This document shows, piece after piece, positions 9,744-17,825 of a DNA stretch of 64,000 bases; the stretch's first letter is position 1; each line of letters begins with the position of its first letter. A program made the position numbers and the translations under genes. Below the pieces are notes generated by a model, which made no database searches, was not told the DNA's origin, and saw nothing but the letters and a program-made list of their open reading frames with translations. Source of the DNA: a virus; IMG/VR virus record IMGVR_UViG_3300042475_004124, positions 46,102 through 110,101 of that record, one strand, 5' to 3'.

Positions 9744-10868
9744 ATGAGCCTAGATAAATGCATTCCTATTCCACCAATTACTGGACCGGGCTGCGTATCG
9801 CTACCTGTCTCTGTAGATTGTGACTCAGGTCAAATCCCTGTTGAGATATGCATACCGGATCCAAGAGATCCCGATGGGCCAAAATGCGTTAACGATAACG
9901 CCAGACGTCCTTGGCCGACTCCACCCCCTGCAGAGATAGGCTGTAACCCAGTAAGCTTACAAGTCACCAACACTCCTGCAGCAGAAGACGATCCAGATCA
10001 GACTATTCGACTGGAGGGCGGAGTATCCTACATTTCAGGCGACGCCTGTTTGCCGCAGGTGAATTTAAACTTGGTAGTGCCGCCCAACATTGCTTCTGGC
10101 GGAGGCTCTCCAAACATAAGCGGCTTTGGATATACCACTTATGCAGATTGTGCACGAGTAGGCCCCACACAAAATGATCGCTACAAAACTCCTCAGGAGT
10201 TCTTTGCGAAGGCAACGGGAGCTGCCGCATTTGTACCTAAAACATTAGGAGAGATGGGAAACAATGCCTGCGAACCTCTGTGTGACGCTAGATCTAGATA
10301 TGGGGCGCAGGTAGCGAAGTTTAACTTGATAGGGCCTCTGTTAGCAGAGATAACCGGCTCAGTTCCCCAAACGTACCACAATATAGCCGGCAGATCTATT
10401 GCAACTGGGTGGTCGTATGCCTGGACTCCGTCCTTCTGCGTAACGGCTGCAAATATGTGTTTGCCTGCCTGCTTTCCAGCCTCTTGGGCAAACTACAATA
10501 CATCGCTGCCTTATACCGCGGCTTGGAACAACAAAGAGATGGTGTACGACAAGTATCTAACGCCTGGAATAAGTCTTGAGGCGCAGGTTAAAAAGGGGTA
10601 TAAGCCTGTACCTGTTATGAACGGAACTCAGGTGCTTATGTACGGCTGGATTCCCTGGGGAGTACTTGAGGGAGAAAGCGGACCTGTTCCCAACTACGAC
10701 GCATGTCAGTGTCCTATGGTTTGGTTCTTTAGCGAACAGGTGGCTTTTGACGGAGACTGTGAAGAGGGCGTAGGTACAGATGCTGGCCTCACCTCCATGT
10801 TGCCTACTCGTTCTATAACCTCAGCAGGAATGTTCTTCGGATCGCCCGACAATGCCAATCGAGTTTAA
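9744..10868 (+). CDS. Cysteine- and proline-rich virion-region protein
   Basis: 374 residues. The first 90 residues are Pro-rich with regularly spaced cysteines, and a second group of cysteines lies near residues 175-250 and 315-335. The middle contains a glycine-rich turn (SGGGSPNISG) and Trp/Tyr-rich beta segments. No family is recognised. Its place after the modular array and before the extremely cysteine-rich protein suggests a surface-exposed virion component. It overlaps the following gene by 17 bases. Confidence 0.6.
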   Translation: MSLDKCIPIPPITGPGCVSLPVSVDCDSGQIPVEICIPDPRDPDGPKCVNDNARRPWPTPPPAEIGCNPVSLQVTNTPAAEDDPDQTIRLEGGVSYISGDACLPQVNLNLVVPPNIASGGGSPNISGFGYTTYADCARVGPTQNDRYKTPQEFFAKATGAAAFVPKTLGEMGNNACEPLCDARSRYGAQVAKFNLIGPLLAEITGSVPQTYHNIAGRSIATGWSYAWTPSFCVTAANMCLPACFPASWANYNTSLPYTAAWNNKEMVYDKYLTPGISLEAQVKKGYKPVPVMNGTQVLMYGWIPWGVLEGESGPVPNYDACQCPMVWFFSEQVAFDGDCEEGVGTDAGLTSMLPTRSITSAGMFFGSPDNANRV

Positions 10869-11130
10869 AAGCACAATTCAGAGATATTCAATTCAAGCTG
10901 GAGTAGTTCCTACTCCGGCGGAACTGTATCCTGGAGAGCTTGCTTTAAACCTGGCTGACGGAAAACTATTTACGTTAAATATAACCGGGTCAGTCATAGA
11001 TTTGACTGCACTCAACAGTCAATTTAGTCTATCTGGATCGTTGGACGGAGATCTGCTCGTATTCAATGCCACTACTGGCAGATACGAAGCAACTCCGGCT
11101 AAAGACGTTCTAGACGGAGGATCTTATTAA
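10852..11130 (+). CDS. Small tail-fibre-type N-terminal module protein
   Basis: 92 residues. The segment PGELALNLADGKLF at about residues 26-40 is the kind of motif seen at the start of phage fibre and adhesin proteins (PxxGExxxxxxxGxLF), where it helps attach the protein to the particle. The start overlaps the previous gene by 17 bases and the stop overlaps the next start (TAATG). A short adaptor or fibre base protein is plausible. Confidence 0.6.
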   Translation: MPIEFKSTIQRYSIQAGVVPTPAELYPGELALNLADGKLFTLNITGSVIDLTALNSQFSLSGSLDGDLLVFNATTGRYEATPAKDVLDGGSY

Positions 11131-11534
11131 TGGCCAACCTATCTATAAATTTCATAACTACTACTGTTAGAGAGGGAAATCAAGATCCTCACTATAGAGT
11201 TCAGATCACTACTGGTGTCAGCGGCACTACGGGTTCTTTCGTTGACGGCAATTTGCTTTTAATTAAACGTAAGAACGATTTAGAAGGACCAGTAGACGTT
11301 TTTTACGGTATTGTTAAGGCCGTGGATTTCTCTATGTTTAGAAAGGCTGCCCCTAATGCAGGGCAGGATTTCTATAGAGCTAACGCGTGGAATCTGGTTT
11401 TCTACAACCAACAGACATTAAACGATGCAATTAGTTTAATGAAGAACCAGATAGACATACTATCAGAAGACATATCTATACTTACTAAGTACACAAACCG
11501 AAGATCGGAAACACACAACTCGCCCTCATTTTAA
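11130..11534 (+). CDS. Hypothetical virion-region protein
   Basis: 134 residues, ATG overlapping the previous stop. It has a beta-rich N-terminal half (VxITTGVSGTTG) and a C-terminal helical stretch (about residues 95-125) with an NQIDILSEDISIL heptad-like pattern, suggesting oligomerisation. No known motif. Likely a small virion protein by context. Confidence 0.55.
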   Translation: MANLSINFITTTVREGNQDPHYRVQITTGVSGTTGSFVDGNLLLIKRKNDLEGPVDVFYGIVKAVDFSMFRKAAPNAGQDFYRANAWNLVFYNQQTLNDAISLMKNQIDILSEDISILTKYTNRRSETHNSPSF

Positions 11535-11543
11535 GGTAATAAC

Positions 11544-11828
11544 ATGAAGAAGTTTGCAATGACGTACTCTACGGTACACGGGCTACTAAACAACGCAGAG
11601 GTAAGAGCCGTAAGTCCGGTCATCAAGGCTGCCTACGATGCCGTCGAGACAGAGACCTCCGCTCAAGGCTGCTCAGCTTGCGCAAAAAGAAAACGCATGA
11701 GCGACGCTGTAAATCAGCTGCTGGCTCAGCTTCAGGGATCCTCCGAGCTAGAGCTAGATAGAATTAAGAAAGCCTTAGGGGTTGAAGTCCTGGTTTTTCC
11801 AAACGGACTTAGTTTCATAGAGCGCTGA
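11544..11828 (+). CDS. Small helical protein with CSAC motif
   Basis: 94 residues, mostly alpha-helical, with a CSACAKRKR segment (about residues 43-51) that may bind metal or nucleic acid. The stop overlaps the next start (TGATG), so it is probably translationally coupled to the cysteine-rich protein that follows. Function unknown. Confidence 0.55.
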   Translation: MKKFAMTYSTVHGLLNNAEVRAVSPVIKAAYDAVETETSAQGCSACAKRKRMSDAVNQLLAQLQGSSELELDRIKKALGVEVLVFPNGLSFIER

Positions 11829-12859
11829 TGGGCGTTTTTAATCCGGCAATTGTATGTTGTTGCGACCAGGGATTGAACCTGTGTTGTTTAAGTGTAACTT
11901 TGTCTAAAGTTTGCCCTACCTCAGAGGAAGACCCCGAAAATTGCGGCATGGTGCCCGGGGATCCTCAGACTGTTACCTGGTCTCAAAAGTTTAGATACTG
12001 TGTAGCAAAAGAGGAAGACTGCAATTGCCAGATACTTGTACAAGGTACTACTCCTCAGCCTGACGGGGCTACACCCGGCCCAGGCGGTTTCGTGGAGCAA
12101 GATGTAATTGATTGCCAAGCGTCTTACTTTGCGGACGTAAAATGCGATAGTCCAGAAGCAGAAGAGGCATGCAGCGGCGGTCAGGGGATATGTCCTAATT
12201 GGATATGCGGACCGTGCGAGCCTATCATTAGCGGCTGTGTAATATCAGAGGACGGTACTTGTCCTCCTGTTCCGCAGTGTGAGCCGAAAGACTGCTGTAC
12301 TCCGCCGCCAATCGAACTATGCTGCTGTAGGACTATAGTGAATGGCTGTATAACCAGCGCTAGTTGTGAGCCTTGCCCCGCAGTTCCTACTTCGGGAAAT
12401 GGGCAAAATGGAACGGTGTGCGGACCCGTCTCCAACTGCGATGAGTGCGATGCTGAGCTTAGCGTAGGCATAACTACTCTATGCTGTTCTAGTTGCTATT
12501 ATTCGGACTCAGCCGCCTACGGAGATCCCAATCCAGGAGATGGTATTCCGGAAGGGTGGGCGGCATCCTGCCCGCCTGGCATAACTACATGTTGCAACGA
12601 TTGTCTGTCCGGAACTTGTGAGGGCTATGCGTGCATGCCTCCATGCTCTCAAGGGCCCCCTGCTAATATATGTCCATGTCCGCTAGCCCCTACATCTCCA
12701 GGATGTACCGCTTTTCAAGCGCAGCAACGCTCTACCTACGGTAATATGGAAAACTCCGCAGAAGGCAACTATCTTAAAGGGCTCATATACGATCCTAGTA
12801 CTGGCACTTATCGACAAAATACCTTGTTGTTTTTTGGATATGGATACAATCAACTATGA
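11828..12859 (+). CDS. Extremely cysteine-rich virion-region protein
   Basis: 343 residues, of which I count about 43 cysteines (roughly 12 percent), in CCC, CC, CxC and CxxC spacings across residues 10-300, mixed with Pro, Gly and acidic residues. The last 50 residues are cysteine-free and aromatic-rich. No signal peptide or membrane segment is seen. Such a composition suggests many disulphides in a particle surface protein or a multi-metal cluster protein. It is flanked by TGATG and ATGA overlaps, so it is co-translated with its neighbours. I know of no named phage family that it matches. Confidence 0.6.
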   Translation: MGVFNPAIVCCCDQGLNLCCLSVTLSKVCPTSEEDPENCGMVPGDPQTVTWSQKFRYCVAKEEDCNCQILVQGTTPQPDGATPGPGGFVEQDVIDCQASYFADVKCDSPEAEEACSGGQGICPNWICGPCEPIISGCVISEDGTCPPVPQCEPKDCCTPPPIELCCCRTIVNGCITSASCEPCPAVPTSGNGQNGTVCGPVSNCDECDAELSVGITTLCCSSCYYSDSAAYGDPNPGDGIPEGWAASCPPGITTCCNDCLSGTCEGYACMPPCSQGPPANICPCPLAPTSPGCTAFQAQQRSTYGNMENSAEGNYLKGLIYDPSTGTYRQNTLLFFGYGYNQL

Positions 12860-13776
12860 AGGCATTTCACTCATTTAGGGCGGACAAGTTCTTACCTTAT
12901 CTAGATATGATTGGCGGTAGGGAACTTATAAAGCCAGCGGTCTACATAATGGCATTGTCAGCTGCAACCATACGAAAGCACCATGATGATTTTACCTTGA
13001 TCACGGACGACGCAGGTAAAGAATTGGCCGAAGAGTGCCAGCTACCGTATAGCAGCATATTATCAGTAGGAAAATCTTTTAATTCCGATCCTTGCGTTTG
13101 GATTCAAAGCAAACTACATACTTACCAAACTATCAAAGAGCCATTCGTACATTTCGATAACGACATATTTCTATGGGAGCCGTTACCAGCGGGGTTTTTG
13201 GATAACGAGGTAGTCGGATTCCACTCCGAGACATTCTTATGGTACAAGTACGAACTGTATAGAAAAGAGCTTTTAGAGGCAGGTATATCCTTACCTGCAT
13301 TGAGAGAAACTCACTGGACTAACCGAATGCCGATAAACATGGCAATATTCGGAGGTCAGAACTGGCAAGCAATAAATCAGTACGCTGAATTCATAGATGA
13401 ATATCTGCAGGACCGCAACTATATGCGAGACGCAACGGAACAGCAGAAATCTGCCTTTGAAAGAAGTATTGCCTTGGTAGAGCAGATGTGGGTTAGTTAC
13501 CTGATTCAAGATAGGATGAAAGTACCTATTACCACGCTGCTTACGGAAGAGAATATACAAAGAGGAGAGGGTGACCTTAAGCTCACGCACTTGCATGGGT
13601 TCAAGCAAAAGGCCATGAAAGAAGGTAAGACCCTGGAGCTACTGATTAAGTTAGACAGCAAGTTGAAGGAAGTAAACCCTGCAGTACACTCTGCCGTACA
13701 GAAGTACGTCACTGCAGAAGTCGATATCTCTGCGATGATAAAGGAGCAATCTAATGGTCAGAATCTGTCCGAATAA
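12856..13776 (+). CDS. Probable GT-A type glycosyltransferase
   Basis: 306 residues. HFDNDIFLWEP places a DND motif at residues 101-103, where GT-A fold enzymes carry the metal-binding DxD. The preceding strand and the helix KLHTYQTI fit the nucleotide-sugar domain, and a later WTNRMPINMAIFGG segment fits the acceptor region of glycosyltransferases in the same fold. It probably transfers a sugar to a virion protein or a host structure. It starts in an ATGA overlap with the cysteine-rich gene, which makes a virion substrate attractive, but the sugar and acceptor are unknown. Confidence 0.6.
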   Translation: MKAFHSFRADKFLPYLDMIGGRELIKPAVYIMALSAATIRKHHDDFTLITDDAGKELAEECQLPYSSILSVGKSFNSDPCVWIQSKLHTYQTIKEPFVHFDNDIFLWEPLPAGFLDNEVVGFHSETFLWYKYELYRKELLEAGISLPALRETHWTNRMPINMAIFGGQNWQAINQYAEFIDEYLQDRNYMRDATEQQKSAFERSIALVEQMWVSYLIQDRMKVPITTLLTEENIQRGEGDLKLTHLHGFKQKAMKEGKTLELLIKLDSKLKEVNPAVHSAVQKYVTAEVDISAMIKEQSNGQNLSE

Positions 13777-14017
13777 AAAGCACGAAGTTACGAATGACGG
13801 ACTATGCGTCTTCGTAGAAGGTCCGTCCTCGTTGGCGCTGACTTCTCCTGAGGCTCAAAGAATGGTCTTTAATTACGTTAAAGAGTCTGGGCTTCAGGGC
13901 TACGGCATGAATAAGTTTATACCTAACGCAGATGCAAAGATCGAAGGACCTTACTCGTTCCAAGGCCACTGGCTTCTGCTGCCAAGCCAATGGAATAGAA
14001 ACTCCATTCGCGTATGA
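13754..14017 (+). CDS. Small hypothetical protein
   Basis: 87 residues, ATG start inside the last 23 bases of the glycosyltransferase gene and ATGA overlap with the next gene. It begins with MVRICPNKKHEV and has a compact alpha/beta pattern ending in aromatic residues. No motif is recognised. The tight overlaps argue that it is real and co-expressed. Confidence 0.55.
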   Translation: MVRICPNKKHEVTNDGLCVFVEGPSSLALTSPEAQRMVFNYVKESGLQGYGMNKFIPNADAKIEGPYSFQGHWLLLPSQWNRNSIRV

Positions 14018-14307
14018 GCACCACGTTGTCAAAGTCCGAAGAGAAGCTGTTCGTCCATAAGCCCGAGTGGGAGGCCAAGCTGCTCCCTGTCTGCGAGGCA
14101 CTTAAGCTATCCGGATTTGATATAGCAATCATTGCGGACATAATGCGTCAGCTTCAGTTGGAGTCCGTGCTTCCAACTAAATTTTCAATAGTCAATAACC
14201 GGTATCTGGTGTACAAGCACGACTTGGTTTACGATCTGGTTAAAGCTCAACCGCTGTTTGAGCAACCCAACGAAGCCAAGAAGATGGCAGTAATATTCTG
14301 GCTCTGA
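14014..14307 (+). CDS. Small hypothetical helical protein
   Basis: 97 residues, ATGA start. Predominantly helical with amphipathic segments; no cysteine cluster, membrane segment or known motif. It lies in a run of small overlapping genes behind the virion block. Function unknown. Confidence 0.55.
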   Translation: MSTTLSKSEEKLFVHKPEWEAKLLPVCEALKLSGFDIAIIADIMRQLQLESVLPTKFSIVNNRYLVYKHDLVYDLVKAQPLFEQPNEAKKMAVIFWL

Positions 14308-14315
14308 GGCTAACA

Positions 14316-14615
14316 ATGAAAGTGAAGTTGCGTAACAACACGTGGGAGTTGGTAAGGACGGATCTCCAAGCAAATATTCGCGGAGAGATAGATCCGCCCT
14401 CCTATGTCAAGAAGCGCATAAAGCTTTCAAACAAGTTGTCAAAGCAAGCAGAGGTACTTGAGGTGCTGTTGCACGAATGCCTACACGGCTGCTTCTGGGA
14501 CATGGATGAGGAAGCTATAGATAAGGCAGCCTACGACATAGCAAAAGTTTTACACAAACTAGGCGCACGGATAGACGTAGACTCAGTACCACAAAAAAGA
14601 GCTAACCCTAGGTGA
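14316..14615 (+). CDS. Small HExxH zinc metallopeptidase-like protein
   Basis: 99 residues. The helix LLHECLHGCF contains HECLH at residues 53-57, the HExxH zinc site of gluzincin-type peptidases, and a downstream acidic helix (MDEEAIDKAAYDI) could give the third ligand. The size is that of minimal SprT/ImmA-like phage proteins. The substrate is unknown. Processing of virion proteins or a host regulator is possible. The zinc motif is seen; the peptidase activity is inferred. Confidence 0.6.
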   Translation: MKVKLRNNTWELVRTDLQANIRGEIDPPSYVKKRIKLSNKLSKQAEVLEVLLHECLHGCFWDMDEEAIDKAAYDIAKVLHKLGARIDVDSVPQKRANPR

Positions 14616-14620
14616 CACAT

Positions 14621-14788
14621 ATGGATACGATGAGTTTGGTATTTATGGGCCTGCTGATCTTGACCACGCTGTTAAATATGGCCGTGATATTTGAGATGAT
14701 TTATGATATAGTTATGGCACGATATAAGCGAAAGTGCCCGCATATATCCATAGCTCTCAAATTCGGCACTCCAAGGAGCAGGGGATAA
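14621..14788 (+). CDS. Short membrane protein, 55 residues
   Basis: ATG at 14621, stop 14786-14788. The first 32 residues form one hydrophobic segment (LVFMGLLILTTLLNMAVIF), followed by a basic tail (ARYKRKCPH), so the C terminus is expected in the cytoplasm. A GGTGAC stretch upstream (14611-14616) is a weak ribosome binding site. It fits exactly between its neighbours. Role unknown; small phage membrane proteins often act in lysis or superinfection control. Confidence 0.5.
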   Translation: MDTMSLVFMGLLILTTLLNMAVIFEMIYDIVMARYKRKCPHISIALKFGTPRSRG

Positions 14789-14789
14789 C

Positions 14790-15122
14790 ATGGCCAGCAT
14801 TAGCAACATTCAAGAAGTCGACGTAACAGTATCGTTTAAGTTCACCAGTGGCGCAGACGTCCAAGTCCGCAATATCGTATGGAGCGTTTCTGACGCAACC
14901 ATCATTGATGTTGCCGTAAGCGTAGAAGACGCAGCAAAAGCAGTAGTAGCTTCCAAGGGTCCAGTTGGCGTCGCCAAGGTCCTTGTCCAGGCCGAATACG
15001 CTCAAGTCGCCGCTGACGGCGTAGAGACCGTATTCCCGGTAGCTGGCGAAGCCGAGGTCATCGTTACCGAAGCCGGCGTCGTTGTGGCAAACTTTGAATT
15101 TGGCGAGCCCAGAAACCGCTGA
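14790..15122 (+). CDS. Ala/Val-rich beta protein, possible decoration protein
   Basis: 110 residues, ATG preceded by AGGAG (14774-14778) and GGGG. The sequence is almost free of aromatic residues, very rich in Val, Ala and Glu, and alternates in a pattern typical of an Ig-like beta sandwich. It is the last gene before a bidirectional terminator. Codon use is noticeably GC-richer and more uniform than its neighbours, which is common in highly expressed structural genes. A head decoration protein is one guess; the family is not recognised. Confidence 0.55.
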   Translation: MASISNIQEVDVTVSFKFTSGADVQVRNIVWSVSDATIIDVAVSVEDAAKAVVASKGPVGVAKVLVQAEYAQVAADGVETVFPVAGEAEVIVTEAGVVVANFEFGEPRNR

Positions 15123-15134
15123 TATACTAACTAC

Positions 15135-15194
15135 TGTAGGCCGATGAGTCCTATTTAGGAGAGACGTTCTCTCCGCTCGCATGTCGGTACTACA
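15135..15194 (+). ncRNA. Candidate structured RNA element in 3' UTR
   Basis: The 60-base stretch folds into one long imperfect stem. TGTAG (15135-15139) pairs with CTACA (15190-15194), GCCGA with TCGGT (15184-15188), TGAG with CTCG (15176-15179), and the tip is GGAGAGA-CGT-TCTCTCC (15158-15174). It contains CCGATGAGTCC, close to the hammerhead CTGATGAG core but with a changed core base and no GAAA. It may be a 3' protective structure or a degenerate or divergent small ribozyme. Confidence 0.4.
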
Positions 15195-15200
15195 AATAGC

Positions 15201-15232
15201 AAAACCCAGGGCCAAAGCCCTGGGTTTTGTTT
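15201..15232. terminator. Bidirectional rho-independent terminator
   Basis: AAAACCCAGGGC (15201-15212) pairs perfectly with GCCCTGGGTTTT (15217-15228) over a CAAA loop. The stem is A-rich on one side and T-rich on the other, so it should terminate transcription in both directions. It sits between the plus-strand virion genes and the convergent minus-strand operon that ends at 15269. Confidence 0.9.
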
Positions 15233-15268
15233 ATATAGCACTTAGGTTTTATACCAGCAGGTCTTGTA

Positions 15269-15865
15269 TTATTCTTGACTGGGCTTCGCCTTCGGCGCGT
15301 ACTTTTCTCTATAGTAGTCGGCGTGCTCGTCTGTATAGATCCCTGCTGTGGGCACCCAACTCGGTAGCCACTCGGGACGTATTAAGGTCATTGTTGCAGG
15401 GTCAAACCCAGACTCTACCCATTCCTCGTCTCGGGTTAGCGGCATATCGATCTTGTCCGGTTCAGCGTCTATGCGCTCTTTATTAGCTCGGTATACCTGG
15501 CTTGGAGAAACCCCAAGAGAGTCCAAGGCCTTAGTTAGATTTGGATACTTTTTCCCCTCTTTATCGATAACATGCCTATCTAGGGAGTAGTCTCCTATGC
15601 CTTTAACTGCTGCGCCGCTACCAGCTCCAATTAATGCACCCATAAGAGCACCCTTGAGTTTAGACTGTCCTCGCAATGCATTAATCAAAGTGCCTATACC
15701 CGCACCTGCTAAACCGCCACCTCCGGCATAAATACCGTAATTGGCCAGCTGATTGCTACTTGGATTTAGTATAGGGAAATATACGGGAGCCTTGTTGGGG
15801 TTATCTACTTGCGGCCTACCGGCCTTCTTAAGCATACGCTGAATATTGTTTGCTACTTTAATCAT
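15269..15865 (-). CDS. Glycine-zipper membrane virion-type protein
   Basis: 198 residues starting MIKVANNIQRML. Residues about 42-92 hold two glycine/alanine-rich hydrophobic stretches (YAGGGGLAGAGIGTLI and ALMGALIGAGSGAAV) separated by a short basic turn, a glycine-zipper hairpin that could insert in membranes. The C-terminal half is polar and ends in lysine-rich residues. It is the last gene of the minus-strand operon. Together with the similar zipper in the upstream gene it may be an internal virion or DNA-ejection protein. The name is inferred from the zipper and context. Confidence 0.55.
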   Translation of the reverse strand: MIKVANNIQRMLKKAGRPQVDNPNKAPVYFPILNPSSNQLANYGIYAGGGGLAGAGIGTLINALRGQSKLKGALMGALIGAGSGAAVKGIGDYSLDRHVIDKEGKKYPNLTKALDSLGVSPSQVYRANKERIDAEPDKIDMPLTRDEEWVESGFDPATMTLIRPEWLPSWVPTAGIYTDEHADYYREKYAPKAKPSQE

Positions 15866-15917
15866 CTTATTAGTCCTTTATTATTAGCTGACGCTGAATA
15901 CTGTTTGCTACTTTAAT
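15836..15917 (-). repeat. Near-perfect direct repeat of a gene start
   Basis: Bases 15836-15862 and 15891-15917 differ at one of 27 positions. On the minus strand the first copy encodes IKVANNIQR at the start of the 198-residue protein. The second lies just after the stop of the upstream gene and encodes IKVANSIQR without its own ATG. It looks like the remnant of a duplicated or deleted gene start. Confidence 0.75.
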
Positions 15918-16828
15918 TAGCCCATCAAGCCTTTTCTTACTAGCTGGCGCTGGAAGTCTCTGGCCATCTGAGCCTTTAGTCTAGGGTCGCTGAAGAGCTC
16001 GACGTCTCCTAGGTCGGCTCCTACAGGAAGATCTTCCATCAGGTCTTCGATCTCTTTGTTCTTTCTGGTTCGGCTTCCATAGCCATACAGCAATCCGCCT
16101 AGGCCTCCAGCTGTACCGCCAATCAAGGCACCTAGAGGAGCACTCTTCTCCAGTAGGGCTCCAGTGCCTGCACCAGCGCCTGCGCCTAGTAGAGCGCCCA
16201 TGAGTCCAGTTCCTAGCCCGGCCCAGGTTGGACTGGACAGTTGGCTGGAGATTGGATCTGCCTCAGTGGGAAACAGCATTGGGAACATCTGAGCCTTAGC
16301 TCTGTCGACTTCAAGCTGCTCTTCTGGCGTAAAGTATCTCTTGCAGCCAAATCCAGGAGTGCACTTGATGGGTACATCTAGGATAGTATCTGAGGCAAAG
16401 GTGTTGGCCTCTTTGGTCTTATTGCCCCAGTTGTCAGCTCCAACCTCACGGCACTTGGTTACCGCACCTGAGGCATAGGCCGAGGGCCATACGTCATATC
16501 TGGCCTTTACCTTACGAGTGCAGGCATCGTCCTTTTTCTTTTCTTCTTCGGACTTCTTGCCCCAGCTGTCACCTCTGCCCTTTTCCTTGCATGCTCCAGG
16601 AGTCGGACGACATGCAGGATAATCTCCTCGCTCCTCGCCAGAAGACCGTCCGCAGGCCTTGTAGCCTCCGGATCCATCCGGTGCATTGCAGTCCACCCAG
16701 CCGCCCCTAGAGCCCTTTTCGCCCTTACGACTGAACCAGTCGTGCAGAGACTTCTCCTTGCTGGCCTCACGCTTGGCTTCGGCCTGCTTTAGTAACATTG
16801 TTGTAATGTTGTGGCTAATTGAAATCAT
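15917..16828 (-). CDS. PSAYASG-motif protein with glycine zipper
   Basis: 303 residues; the start at 16828 forms ATGA with the upstream stop and gives MISISHNITTML, resembling the MIKVANNI starts nearby. Residues about 25-75 hold a WVDCNAPDGSGGYKACGR-like cysteine block and RPTPGAC. Near residue 120 is RYDVWPSAYASGAVTKCR, a motif I know from proteins of large phages and giant viruses (DUF5872-like). A double glycine zipper (GLGTGLMGALLGAGAGAG, then GALIGGTAGGLGGLLYG) follows near residues 200-255. Likely a virion-associated protein; its exact role is unknown. Confidence 0.6.
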   Translation of the reverse strand: MISISHNITTMLLKQAEAKREASKEKSLHDWFSRKGEKGSRGGWVDCNAPDGSGGYKACGRSSGEERGDYPACRPTPGACKEKGRGDSWGKKSEEEKKKDDACTRKVKARYDVWPSAYASGAVTKCREVGADNWGNKTKEANTFASDTILDVPIKCTPGFGCKRYFTPEEQLEVDRAKAQMFPMLFPTEADPISSQLSSPTWAGLGTGLMGALLGAGAGAGTGALLEKSAPLGALIGGTAGGLGGLLYGYGSRTRKNKEIEDLMEDLPVGADLGDVELFSDPRLKAQMARDFQRQLVRKGLMG

Positions 16829-17526
16829 TTGCTGAGTCCGTTGGCGAAGTTCTGTACGAATTTGTTCCAAGCTCCGTTGTCTTTGTTTACCAAAGGAGCG
16901 TTGTTAAGCTCTAGCATCATTTTTGCCAGCCGTCTTTCCACGTATGCCTTTACGTCTTCCTGAAAAGCCAGCTGATCCTGAATCATGATCTGCATAGCTT
17001 CCGAGGTATCCGCGTTAGATTCCACGTTTGCTGCGTAGTCACCAGGTCCCATATCGGCAACCTTGGCTAGTACTTGCGGAGGCCGGTATAAACCCTGCTC
17101 CTTGCACACTTCTCCAATGTACCTACGGACATCGGAGCCCAGGCGTTCTGGCGTGCTGCTGTCCAGCATGGTCAATTCGGTGATTGCCCAGGCGCATTCA
17201 TAGACATCGGCAATATCAAACACATCGTAGCTTAGCGGAGTACCGTTAAGCACATTTGCCGTGTTCATGAATGTCGATACGTCCGAGTGAACGAGGTCGG
17301 ACGTAAGGGAAGTCCAAAGAGACCAAACTTTGTCTGTACTGATAGCTGGAATATCGGATACCCCGAAACCTTCCTCAATTTCTTGGCGGAAGGCTTCTGG
17401 GTCCATATCAAAGATTTCCTGGCCGTACGAGTCCAAGACCATAACGAGGAGCGTGGTCCCGACGGTATCACGACTGCGCCAGAGTTGCTCATAGGTTTGC
17501 TTAGATGTTACGGATTTTACAGGCAT
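16825..17526 (-). CDS. Hypothetical virion-operon protein
   Basis: 233 residues, soluble and mainly helical, with an acidic central part and a lysine-containing C terminus. The N-terminal third mentions TTLLVMVLDSYGQEIF, a beta-alpha pattern typical of globular domains. ATGA overlap with the downstream gene indicates co-translation. No family is recognised. Context suggests head or internal virion protein. Confidence 0.55.
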   Translation of the reverse strand: MPVKSVTSKQTYEQLWRSRDTVGTTLLVMVLDSYGQEIFDMDPEAFRQEIEEGFGVSDIPAISTDKVWSLWTSLTSDLVHSDVSTFMNTANVLNGTPLSYDVFDIADVYECAWAITELTMLDSSTPERLGSDVRRYIGEVCKEQGLYRPPQVLAKVADMGPGDYAANVESNADTSEAMQIMIQDQLAFQEDVKAYVERRLAKMMLELNNAPLVNKDNGAWNKFVQNFANGLSK

Positions 17527-17531
17527 TACTT

Positions 17532-17825
17532 TTATTTAACTTTACTTAGAAAGTCATTGAGCAAGAGGCTGCCGAGTTGCTGGCGAGCTGGCTCAGGAAA
17601 TTTGCCTTTCATAAGCGCTGTATCTATAGCGTTAATTGTTGCGTTCAACTTTTGCGAGAAGTCATCATCGCTCATTGTTTCGTAGAAATCGTCAGGAGAG
17701 TATGGAAACTTTAGATTGATTTTCTTTCTATTTTTTAGACCATATAATTGCCAAGGACCTTCTCCTTGGTTTGCAGAAGCTTTAATTAAAGCTAGCGCAG
17801 TTAAGTTGCTTGCTACTTTAATCAT
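17532..17825 (-). CDS. Small protein with MIKVASN start
   Basis: 97 residues. It begins MIKVASNLTALALIKAS, sharing both protein and DNA sequence (ATGATTAAAGTAGCAA) with the start of the 198-residue protein of the same operon. The remainder is polar and helical. It starts directly at the stop of the 448-residue gene. The conserved start may be a targeting or packaging tag removed or recognised during assembly, which is inference. Confidence 0.55.
   Translation of the reverse strand: MIKVASNLTALALIKASANQGEGPWQLYGLKNRKKINLKFPYSPDDFYETMSDDDFSQKLNATINAIDTALMKGKFPEPARQQLGSLLLNDFLSKVK

Noticed and set aside
15135-15194. Firm call as a hammerhead ribozyme
   Set aside because: The core has C instead of U at a conserved position and no GAAA box, so only a structured element is reported.
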